Source: Cohnella sp. AR92
Lineage (GTDB): Bacteria > Bacillota > Bacilli > Paenibacillales > Paenibacillaceae
DNA: 64,000 nt
Direction: 5' to 3'
NCBI RefSeq assembly: GCF_003990975.1
Contig: NZ_RZJR01000008.1
Location: 292,929 to 356,928 of the forward strand
The notes beneath the pieces were generated by a model. It was given only the letters and a program-made list of their open reading frames with translations. It was not told where the DNA came from and did no database searches. Positions 9,518 through 17,260 of the stretch are shown here, one piece after another. Within the stretch, counting starts at the first letter, position 1, and each line of letters starts with the position of its first letter. The translations under genes and the position numbers were made by a program.

Positions 9518-10753
9518 ATGCGTACCGTCGGCATTGTCGTCGAATACAATCCGCTTCACAACGGTCATCTCTATCATATACAACAATCGCGGAAAATAAC
9601 GGGAGCCGACGCGGTTATCGCGGTCATGAGCGGCCATTTTCTGCAGCGGGGCGAGCCCGCCGTCGCGGACAAGTGGGCTCGCGCGGAGATGGCGCTGCGC
9701 GCCGGCTGCGATCTCGTCCTTGAGCTTCCCGCCGCCTACAGCTCCCAGCCGGCACAGTGGTTCGCTTACGGCTCGGTTGCCGTGCTCCAGGCGAGCGGCG
9801 TCGTCGACACGCTCTGCTTCGGCAGCGAGAGCGGCGATCTCGACACGCTGCTGCGCATCGCCGAGCTTCTGTCGGACGAGCCGGAGGAAGTCGGCGCCGA
9901 GCTGGGGCGCCAGCTCAAGGAAGGCTTGCCCTATCCTTCGGCCTACGCCGAAGCGGTCCGCCTTCATCTTCGCCGGACGGGACGCGAGCTCGACGCCGAG
10001 TTCCGCCTCGACCAGCCAAACCACACGCTCGGGCTCCATTATTTGATGGCGCTGCGGCAGTTGAACAGCCCGATCGTTCCTTATTCCATCAAGCGGGAAC
10101 GCTCGGACTACTCCCAGACGTCGATCACCGACGTCTCCATCGCGAGCGCGACCGCGCTTCGAGCGCTGTTGGCCCGCTCGGGGGATCTTGCGGAGCTCGC
10201 TCCGTTCGTGCCCGCCTCCACGCTCGACATCCTGCGCCGGGAGGCCGAGGCGGGCCGCTTCCCGATCACCTGGGAGAGTTTCTCGCGCCCTCTGTTCCAC
10301 CTGCTCAGCCAGCTGGAAGAAGACCGCCTGGCTGCGTTCGCCGAGGTGACCGAAGGGCTGGAGTTCCGCTTGCGCCGCAGCCTTCAAGAGCTGGAGACCG
10401 ACAGCGTCGAAGAGCTGCTGGTCCGGCTCAAGACCAAGCGCTATACCCGAACGAAGCTGCAGCGAATGCTGCTTCGGATTCTTCTCGGCCATTCGAAGGA
10501 GGACTTATCTCCGACCGCCCTCCAATCCGGCATCCAATACATACGCGTTCTCGGCTTCACCGAACGGGGACGCGAGCTGCTTCGCAGGATGAAGAAGACC
10601 GCCAGCGTGCCCGTCGTGCAATCCGCCGCCGGCGACGAATGGCCGTTCCTGCGCATGGATGCCCGGGCCGGCGCCGTCTATGCTCTCGCTTTCCGGAACG
10701 ATCGGCTCCGGGAAGGAAAGCGCGACTATACGAAGCCTCCGGTTCAAGTCTAA
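9518..10753 (+). CDS. tmcAL: tRNA(Met) cytidine acetate ligase TmcAL (YlbM)
   Basis: TmcAL activates acetate with ATP and forms N4-acetylcytidine at the wobble position of elongator tRNA-Met. The 411-residue protein begins MRTVGIVVEYNPLHNGHLYHI, with the nucleotidyltransferase HxGH-type motif HNGH, and continues with the family block SGHFLQRGEPAVADKWARAEMA. A longer frame exists, but family members start at this ATG; GGAG lies 13 bases upstream, a little far. It is followed by ylbJ on the same strand, as in Bacillus, where the ylb region also holds rsmD and coaD. Confidence 0.94.
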   Translation: MRTVGIVVEYNPLHNGHLYHIQQSRKITGADAVIAVMSGHFLQRGEPAVADKWARAEMALRAGCDLVLELPAAYSSQPAQWFAYGSVAVLQASGVVDTLCFGSESGDLDTLLRIAELLSDEPEEVGAELGRQLKEGLPYPSAYAEAVRLHLRRTGRELDAEFRLDQPNHTLGLHYLMALRQLNSPIVPYSIKRERSDYSQTSITDVSIASATALRALLARSGDLAELAPFVPASTLDILRREAEAGRFPITWESFSRPLFHLLSQLEEDRLAAFAEVTEGLEFRLRRSLQELETDSVEELLVRLKTKRYTRTKLQRMLLRILLGHSKEDLSPTALQSGIQYIRVLGFTERGRELLRRMKKTASVPVVQSAAGDEWPFLRMDARAGAVYALAFRNDRLREGKRDYTKPPVQV

Positions 10754-10878
10754 AAGCTGCGTCCCGGCTTCGAAAGGACGAGTTGGTCTAAGCTCTCGGA
10801 CAGGCGCGTACATTGGAATAGGACGCCGCCTTCCTCGGACGGTTCGGCGCTCCGATCCGACCGGGAGGAAGAGCCTTC

Positions 10879-12189
10879 ATGACCGATAAATCCGATAAAG
10901 CCCCTTCGCGCCGCCCGTCCGCCGCGCTGTCCTTGCTTGCGGGAGCCGGCGTCGTTCTGCTCGTGGTCGGCATCGTCAAGTCTCCGGGCGAAGCGTTCCG
11001 CGCTTCGCTCTCCGGCCTGCAGGTCTGGTGGCAGACCGTCTTCCCCGGCCTGCTGCCGCCGCTCATGCTCGCCGAGCTGCTCGCCGCGACCGGCTTGCTG
11101 CACGTGCTCGCCGCCCTTGCGGAGCCGCTCACCAGGCGCCTGTTCCGGCTTCCCGGGGCAGCGGGGTGGGCGATCGCCTTCGGCTGGTCCGCCGGAATGC
11201 CCGCGGGAGCGCGCGAAGCGCAGCGGCTCCGGGAACGGGGACTTGTCCGCGATTCCGATATGGACACGCTGCTGCTCGTCTCCCATCTGCCGAACCCTTT
11301 TGTCCTGGTGCTCGTCATCGGAACCGGCTTCCTTCATTCGCCCGCTTACGGCTGGGCGCTCGCGCTGGGCCTCTGGGTATCCGTCGTCGTCGCCGGAGTC
11401 GTCTGGGCGCGGATCGCGAAGCCCCCCGCTCCCGCCACGCCGCCTCCGCTCGCTCAGACGGAGCCTAAGGCTTTGCTGCACCGGCTAAGCCGAATTATCC
11501 GGGAAGCGAAGGAGGAGGACGGCCGCCCTTTCGGCAAGCAGATCGCCGATGCCGTCAGCCACGCCGTCTCCGTTCTCTTCGCCATCGGCGGCCTCATGAT
11601 GATGAGCTCCGTCCTGCTTCGCATGCTGCAGCTGGCGTGGCCGGAAGCCGACGTCTGGCTCGCCGTCCCCGGCCTGTACGAGCTACACCTCGGCGCCTTC
11701 GAGACCGGGCGTTCCGCCTTGTTCTCGCAAACGCCGGTTCCCGCCGTCACCCTGCTGGCAGCCGTGCTCGCCTGGACGGGCTGGAGCGGCTTGCTGCAAG
11801 CCCGCGCCGTCATTCGCTCCGACGACGGATTCCCTTGGTTCCGTTTCCTCGCCGGACGCCTGCTGCACGCCGCTCTCGCCCTGATCTGCACGTACCCGTT
11901 CGCCATCGCCGCCGAGCGCGGCTGGCTGTCCGCGCTTGTCCCCTCCTGGGCCCAGCCGAGCGAACGGACTGTCTCCGGCTACGCGTCCTCCTCCAGCTTC
12001 CCGCTTCCGGACAGCTGGACGAGCCTGTCCGAGACGACTCTGACGACCCTAGCTTCCGTCGCCGTCTTCCTGCTCCTGGCTTTCTTGTCCGCCGTCATGC
12101 GGCCCAAGCGCCCTATCCCGCCCAAGCCGCCCAAGGGCAAGGGAAGCGGCGGCAGCCAAGGCGTTCCCCCATCGGATTCGGGCTTCTGA
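10879..12189 (+). CDS. ylbJ: Sporulation integral membrane protein YlbJ
   Basis: YlbJ is a multi-spanning membrane protein needed for spore cortex formation in B. subtilis; its transport role is not settled. The 436-residue protein shows about eight hydrophobic segments and the Gate/nucleoside-recognition style repeat with FGWSAGMPAGAREAQRL and FAIGGLMMMSS. GGGAGGAAGAG precedes the ATG. The C-terminal 30 residues are Pro/Lys/Gly-rich and cytoplasmic-looking. It lies between tmcAL and an intrinsic terminator. Confidence 0.9.
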   Translation: MTDKSDKAPSRRPSAALSLLAGAGVVLLVVGIVKSPGEAFRASLSGLQVWWQTVFPGLLPPLMLAELLAATGLLHVLAALAEPLTRRLFRLPGAAGWAIAFGWSAGMPAGAREAQRLRERGLVRDSDMDTLLLVSHLPNPFVLVLVIGTGFLHSPAYGWALALGLWVSVVVAGVVWARIAKPPAPATPPPLAQTEPKALLHRLSRIIREAKEEDGRPFGKQIADAVSHAVSVLFAIGGLMMMSSVLLRMLQLAWPEADVWLAVPGLYELHLGAFETGRSALFSQTPVPAVTLLAAVLAWTGWSGLLQARAVIRSDDGFPWFRFLAGRLLHAALALICTYPFAIAAERGWLSALVPSWAQPSERTVSGYASSSSFPLPDSWTSLSETTLTTLASVAVFLLLAFLSAVMRPKRPIPPKPPKGKGSGGSQGVPPSDSGF

Positions 12190-12218
12190 TTATAGTTGAT
12201 ATTCCTCCCCTTCGCCGA

Positions 12219-12258
12219 CAAAAGAGAGGCTGCCCGCGGATGGGCAGCCTCCTTTTGT
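12219..12258 (+). terminator. Intrinsic terminator after ylbJ
   Basis: The arms AAAAGAGAGGCTGCCC and GGGCAGCCTCCTTTT pair around a short loop and end in TTTTGTT. The A and T tracts on both sides would let it work in both directions between the convergent ylbJ and coaD. Confidence 0.85.
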
Positions 12259-12324
12259 TGCACACGTAACTGCACAGACTGTTGAGAAACGGCAACCCCA
12301 TTTTGTCGGGGCCAGGTTAGCGAA

Positions 12325-12500
12325 TATATTCGATTTTTCGAATACAATTCGATAGAAATCGGCTAGTTGGCTTATTGTATATGAAATTTCGTATATAATC
12401 ATGGACTTTTGGGAAAAGCGATCCATTTATATATGATTTTTCGAATACAATCTGTGGTTTTTGTTATCTTGCGGCAATTAAACGCGAAAAATCACATCTA
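12325..12500. repeat. AT-rich array of four 24-base units in alternating orientation
   Basis: Units at 12325-12348 and 12428-12451 (plus) share 22 of 24 bases, including GATTTTTCGAATACAAT. Units at 12374-12397 and 12477-12500 match the reverse complement at about 19 and 17 of 24 bases. Centre spacing is 49, 54 and 49 bases. CGAATATATTCG at 12321-12332 is a perfect palindrome. The tract is far more AT-rich than its neighbours and fills most of the 400-base gap between the convergent ylbJ and coaD. No gene is seen in it. Confidence 0.7.
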
Positions 12501-12592
12501 TTGGAAAAAGGACTCGGGTCGGCGGATGCTTCGCAAAAGAACCGACGGAATTATGGACCTATTTTCCCCCTCGGGATGCCTTATGTATCTCC

Positions 12593-13677
<1,085 letters not shown>

Positions 13678-14125
13678 GTTGTCATCTCCTGCACTTTAGC
13701 CGCCGTTTTCTGCCCGTACGGCTTCATTCGGTGCTATGTTACCATATTCGCGAAAGCTTCAAAAGCACAAACTCCGGCATCGCTTTCGAATTTCAGCAAT
13801 TTTCTCCCTTCGCCTGCGTATATTTCTTGCCGATTCGGTCACACTGGTACTACCGGCGCCTCAGAAACGCCGGGGACAACCGCGGAGAAGACTTACGTTT
13901 CCCCATAAGCTCTTCGTCCGGTTTCTCCTCTCCCATGTAAGAGCCTTGCAGCGATGCGAGGCTCGATTTTTTTGTCTTAACCCTTATATATCAGGGATTT
14001 TCGATGTTTGGGAATTCGTGCTAATCAGTGGTTTTGGCGACTTGGTAGCAGATTGGCAGTCAATTGACGGTTAATTCGTTTCGATAATAATCCTTTCAAT
14101 AGCGTGGACATAGAGAGAGCGTGAA
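13678..14125. other. Long intergenic region with an orphan terminator and AT-rich tract
   Basis: About 450 bases without a convincing gene. Close to 13735 the rsmD promoter may lie (TATGGT with a weak -35). From about 13974 the DNA becomes AT-rich, with the palindrome GTCAATTGAC near 14059. A 28-codon minus-strand frame starting near 13937 has no ribosome site and is not called. Confidence 0.5.
13941..13973 (+). terminator. Orphan intrinsic terminator
   Basis: GAGCCT and AGGCTC pair around a 12-base loop containing a possible inner GCA/TGC pair, followed by GATTTTTTT. No plus-strand gene precedes it within 250 bases, so it may end a small RNA or stop antisense transcription. Confidence 0.6.
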
Positions 14126-14151
14126 TATAAAAAACCCGCAAATCTGCGGGT
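14126..14151 (-). terminator. Intrinsic terminator after the YjfB gene
   Basis: On the minus strand ACCCGCA and TTGCGGGT pair around a short loop and are followed by TTTTTTAT, 36 bases after the stop codon. Confidence 0.85.
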
Positions 14152-14186
14152 CCGGGTTGGTTTGGTTTGAATTTTGTTTGGTGAAT

Positions 14187-14363
14187 TTAGACGCGAATAT
14201 CAAGCTTGTTGCCTAAGTTGGGATCAAGGCTCGAAGCCATCAGCTGCGCCAGATCTTGTCCCTGCTGCTCCGATTGTCCCATCGCCATGTCCAGTACCTT
14301 AATGCCGAATGATTGCGATAAAGTCGATTGACTCATTACTGCAGATAGAGCTGCGATATCCAA
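14187..14363 (-). CDS. YjfB family putative motility protein
   Basis: This 58-residue protein begins (M)DIAALSAVMSQSTLSQSFG and continues with an amphipathic helix ending in AEQ-like SEQQGQDLAQLM. It matches my recollection of the small YjfB family, annotated as putative motility proteins; the function is not known. The start is TTG, five bases after AAGGAGGTG, a very strong site. It has its own terminator and looks monocistronic. A palindrome array lies upstream of it. Confidence 0.8.
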   Translation of the reverse strand: MDIAALSAVMSQSTLSQSFGIKVLDMAMGQSEQQGQDLAQLMASSLDPNLGNKLDIRV

Positions 14364-14488
14364 GCTAACACCTCCTTGCTTGTACTATCGGCAACCTCCT
14401 ATAGAGAATGAATCCAACCGAATACCCATTCGCTCCAGCGGGCCACAAGGTGATGGGCGAAGCGGCCTGTTCGGGCCGTTCCGCTGAT
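14364..14488. other. Leader region of the YjfB gene
   Basis: A 125-base spacer between the YjfB ribosome site and the palindrome array. It has a second GGAGG-like stretch near 14396 on the minus strand; no gene or clear promoter is seen. Confidence 0.4.
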
Positions 14489-14815
14489 TTAGTCTCACTG
14501 GAGACTATCTCGCCACAATGCCGACCTCGTCCCCGCCAATTTAGTCTCACTGGAGACTATCTCGCCCCGCGGCCGACCAACTTCCGCCGATTTAGTCTCA
14601 TTGGAGACTATTTCGCCCCATCGCCGACCTTGTACCGCCGATTTAGTCTCACTGGAGACTATCTCGCCCCGCGGCCGACCAACTTCCGCCGATTTAGTCT
14701 CACTGGAGACTATCTCGCCTCACCGCAGGCCTCGTCCCGCCGATTTAGTCTCACTTGAGACTATCTCCCCCCGCTACAGCCCCCGTTCCGTCGATTTCGT
14801 CTCGCCGGAGACGAT
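14489..14815. repeat. Seven-unit palindrome array with 51-base period
   Basis: Seven copies of a 20-base hairpin core, TTAGTCTCACTGGAGACTAT or a close variant, occur at steps of 52, 51, 51, 51, 51 and 51 bases. Arms TAGTCTC/GAGACTA flank a four-base loop. The stretches between cores are C-rich and only partly conserved; units two and four are nearly identical over the whole 51 bases, while the seventh is the most divergent. Because 51 is divisible by three, long repetitive open frames appear on both strands, but their codon pattern is an artefact of the repeat. No cas genes are present. Confidence 0.85.
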
Positions 14816-14897
14816 CTCCGCGCAACCATAAAACCCGAAGCCTGCGCCCGGGTTCTCCCACGATATCCTTCTCCCCCTCTATCCCTCTGTCCATTTA

Positions 14898-14925
14898 CCC
14901 CTCTAGCCCTCTAGCCCTCTATCCC
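14898..14925 (-). repeat. G-quadruplex-type tract
   Basis: The minus strand holds four runs of at least three G separated by loops of exactly five bases (ATAGA, CTAGA, CTAGA). It lies about 25 bases downstream of the stop codon of the next gene on the same strand and is part of a longer CCCTCTA-type pyrimidine repeat from about 14870. Confidence 0.6.
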
Positions 14926-14949
14926 TTCCGGACCAGGCCCCCGCCGGCC

Positions 14950-15402
14950 TCAATCGCAATACAGCGATGCGCTGAAGCTCTCCGGCCCGACCCTCACCAT
15001 GCCGGTGGCGTTCCCGCTCACGTAAACGGTGTATTTAACCGCGCTGTTCTCCTCCGCGGGGATGTCGTAATCGTTGCCCGAGACGGTGAACACCCTTACC
15101 GAGGCATCCACTAGCGTCGGCTCGCTCAAGGTGGCCGTATAGACCAGGACGGTTCCGCTAAGCGCGGCGTTGCCCCTGACCAGCTGCCGATAGACCGATA
15201 TCGTGACGTCCCTGAGGCCGCCAGGCTCGTACTGGATCGAGACGGAGGCGGTGAACTCGGCTCTCACGATGCCGGAAGGATCCAAGCAATTCAACCCGAC
15301 GACGGCGAAGAGCGCCTCCTGGCTCGGGGGAAGCAGCGGAATGGCCAAGCTTCTGGCGAAGCTGCTGTTCTGGCTCGTTCTGGCATCCAATAATCGGGTC
15401 AT
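14950..15402 (-). CDS. Hypothetical beta-rich protein, putative surface or spore protein (paralogue A)
   Basis: I do not recognise a named family. The 150-residue protein begins MTRLLDARTSQNSSF, lacks a signal peptide and membrane segments, and is rich in Val, Thr and Ser in alternating patterns that suggest a beta-sandwich or jelly roll. It is clearly related to the protein at 45099-45536: both begin with an R-S/T-x-N-S-S block followed by a PL-rich turn and ALF-V-GL, share YTATL in the middle, and end with RxGPE-F. GGAGAGGAGGGGGAG precedes the ATG. A CATAAAAT element 5' of the gene resembles mother-cell sigma -10 boxes. A spore-surface role is inferred only. Confidence 0.6.
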   Translation of the reverse strand: MTRLLDARTSQNSSFARSLAIPLLPPSQEALFAVVGLNCLDPSGIVRAEFTASVSIQYEPGGLRDVTISVYRQLVRGNAALSGTVLVYTATLSEPTLVDASVRVFTVSGNDYDIPAEENSAVKYTVYVSGNATGMVRVGPESFSASLYCD

Positions 15403-15570
15403 CGCTCCCCCTCCTCTCCCCCTATTTTATGATCGTTTTCCACCCCTTGCTTGTTTGCTTGTACTTCCCGCGGCCAAGCTCGCACAAAGTCGTGACAATT
15501 GCCGAGTTTCTTTGCAATGCCCGCTGCAAACGCGGTATCATACTTGCAAACAAAGGTGGTGCAATAGCGA

Positions 15571-15675
15571 ATGAACGGCAAAAAAGGCGTCGCTCTCTTG
15601 GGACTGTACTGTCTCGGCATTTTCCTCATCGTGGTCGTTTCTTATTTCATGATCCGTCATTATATGGCCGAGTAA
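15571..15675 (+). CDS. Small single-pass membrane protein (34 residues)
   Basis: The protein reads MNGKKGVALLGLYCLGIFL then a Val-rich stretch and ends RHYMAE. A short basic head is followed by one hydrophobic helix of about 20 residues. AAAGGTGGTG lies eight bases before the ATG, which supports translation. I cannot assign a family. It lies just upstream of a YjcZ-type gene, a context where tiny sporulation membrane proteins are common. Confidence 0.6.
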   Translation: MNGKKGVALLGLYCLGIFLIVVVSYFMIRHYMAE

Positions 15676-15853
15676 AATACGCCGCCGTCAGCGGCAACGA
15701 ATGACGATCCCGTCCGCTATCCGCCGGTTGCCTCGTCCTCTAGGTTGTTGCGGAATTATAGGTTCCTGTGCTTTTGCCCTGTCCGTTTACCCATCCGCTT
15801 ACATACGATGATTGGGTGATGAGGAATCACAATAACCTATGGCGGTGATCATT

Positions 15854-15976
15854 ATGAGTTATCCAGTAGCTGGCGCAGGTGTTGGCTCCTGTTACGGCGG
15901 CGGGCTCGGCACGGCCGCGTTTGCTCTCGTTCTCTTCGTCCTCTTGGTCATCATTCTGCGCGCTGGCATTTTCTGA
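15854..15976 (+). CDS. YjcZ family small sporulation protein
   Basis: The 40-residue protein has a Gly/Ala-rich head (SYPVAGAGVGSCYGGGLG) and a hydrophobic helix ending in RAGIF, the layout of the YjcZ/YhbB-type sporulation proteins. GGCGGTGAT precedes the ATG. CATACGAT about 50 bases upstream fits a mother-cell sigma (E or K) -10 box, but no convincing -35 was found. A perfect hairpin terminator follows. Confidence 0.8.
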   Translation: MSYPVAGAGVGSCYGGGLGTAAFALVLFVLLVIILRAGIF

Positions 15977-16004
15977 GTGTTGCCGTACTAGCATGAGCGA
16001 GAAC

Positions 16005-16039
16005 AAGAACGCCGCGCCGGACTCCGGCGCGGCGTTCTT
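16005..16039 (+). terminator. Perfect 16-bp hairpin after the YjcZ gene
   Basis: AAGAACGCCGCGCCGG and its exact reverse complement are separated by ACT. It is 28 bases after the stop codon and ends in TTCTTCT. The flanking AAGAA/TTCTT would allow use in both directions. Confidence 0.75.
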
Positions 16040-16062
16040 CTATCCGAGAGGGGGAGACTTCC

Positions 16063-16401
16063 GTGGCCGATTACCGCATAATCGTCGATCTGTCCGATCG
16101 GCAGCTGTATCTGCTGGACGCCAATGTCGTCGTTCGAGGCTATCCCGTCGGCATCGGGCGGATGGTGACGCAGACTCCGACCGGCGAATACGAGATTATC
16201 AACAAGCAGCCGAATCCCGGCGGCCCGTTCGGCGCCTTCTGGATGGGACTGTCCAAGCCCCATTACGGCATTCACGGGACCAACGATCCTTCATCGATCG
16301 GGCATCTCGTCTCGCACGGCTGCATTCGGATGTATAACGCGGACGTGCTGCAACTGGCGGCGACCGTCCCCCTCTATACCCGCGTTACGATTCGCCCTTG
16401 A
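16063..16401 (+). CDS. Minimal L,D-transpeptidase (YkuD domain only)
   Basis: YkuD-domain enzymes form 3-3 cross-links in peptidoglycan or attach proteins to it. The 112-residue protein is nearly only the catalytic domain: it begins [18 protein letters not shown] and carries the active-site stretch [17 protein letters not shown] with IRM after the catalytic Cys. There is no signal peptide, LysM or membrane segment. The start is GTG behind GAGAGGGGGAG. Absence of an export signal is odd for a wall enzyme; it may act in the mother cell, be exported in another way, or be released at spore lysis. Confidence 0.88.
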   Translation: MADYRIIVDLSDRQLYLLDANVVVRGYPVGIGRMVTQTPTGEYEIINKQPNPGGPFGAFWMGLSKPHYGIHGTNDPSSIGHLVSHGCIRMYNADVLQLAATVPLYTRVTIRP

Positions 16402-16543
16402 ATTCGGCTGCGGCGTTACTGAGAAGTGAGCGGCCCGTCAGCGTCGGAAGGTTTCCATTCGGGTCGGTTTGGGTTACGATGAATGGTGGAGACCTTTTTC
16501 CACAACGGCAGATCCCTGCCATCGCCACTAGGAGGGAACGACA

Positions 16544-17230
16544 TTGGAAAGCTTCGCATGCCTATACGTCATTCGCGGCGAGCCCTACCCATCGGGCACC
16601 TGCGTGAACCTGACCGCGGACAAGACGTTGGTGGGCCGGGTGTCCGATTCGTTTTCTCCCGACTTGGCTTTTACGAACGCTTTTATCTCCCGCCGGCACT
16701 TCGTTATTCGCAACGAGCTGGGCAAGGCGGTGCTCTACGATCTGGGCAGCCGCCACGGAACGGAGCTTAACGGGGTTCGGCTCAAGCCGAATCACCCTTA
16801 TCCCCTTAACACCTTCGATATCATCAAGCTGGCGAAGGGGATGGCCGTCATCCACTTCTCGTATACGTTCGCCGAACAGACCTTGGATCTGGAGCCTCTA
16901 AGCGTCACCGGAAGGGTGGCGGTCGCGGAACCGCCGATCGCGATTCATTGGGAGAAAAGAGAGTGCGTCGTCGAAGGCAAGCGGATCCCGATGTCCGAGA
17001 AGGAATATATGCTGCTCCACCTGCTTCACGAGAATGCGAACCGCCTCGTTCCGCTCGAGGAGATTAAAGCCTCGGTATGGCCGGAACGGCCGCCCGGAGC
17101 CGATGGCGTTCCGGACGTGACGCTCGACGAACTAAACGCCCTGATCTATCGGATACGCAAGAAATACGGCAAAGACACCTTTCTCATCAGCGCGGTTCGC
17201 GGCAGCGGCTACGTGCTGGAATCGGACTGA
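16544..17230 (+). CDS. FHA domain protein with C-terminal OmpR-type winged helix
   Basis: FHA domains bind phosphothreonine; here the N-terminal half has the FHA landmarks TLVGR (about 28-32), ISRRH (about 48-52) and GSRHGTELNG (about 68-77). Residues 130-228 form an OmpR/PhoB-type winged helix with SEKEYMLLHLLHEN, a Trp-containing recognition region and the C-terminal VRGSGYVLE. It is thus a one-component regulator likely tuned by Ser/Thr kinases such as the PrkC encoded in this window (inference). The start is TTG, seven bases after AGGAGGG. It precedes the murA paralogue by 30 bases and may regulate it. Confidence 0.85.
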   Translation: MESFACLYVIRGEPYPSGTCVNLTADKTLVGRVSDSFSPDLAFTNAFISRRHFVIRNELGKAVLYDLGSRHGTELNGVRLKPNHPYPLNTFDIIKLAKGMAVIHFSYTFAEQTLDLEPLSVTGRVAVAEPPIAIHWEKRECVVEGKRIPMSEKEYMLLHLLHENANRLVPLEEIKASVWPERPPGADGVPDVTLDELNALIYRIRKKYGKDTFLISAVRGSGYVLESD

Positions 17231-17260
17231 CATCGTCCTAGCGAAAGAAGGATTATTCCC

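Noticed and set aside
13838-13937. 28-codon minus-strand frame starting MGEEKPDEE
   Set aside because: No ribosome site is visible, and it overlaps an unrelated region upstream of rsmD; not enough support.
14408-14758. Plus-strand frame coding a repetitive RRFSLTGDYLAP-type peptide
   Set aside because: The 51-base repeat period keeps several frames open on both strands; there is no ribosome site, and the related array at 48528-48700 has stops in the same frame.
14489-14815. CRISPR array
   Set aside because: The repeat core is only about 20 bases, the stretches between cores are related to one another rather than unique, and no cas gene is in the window.
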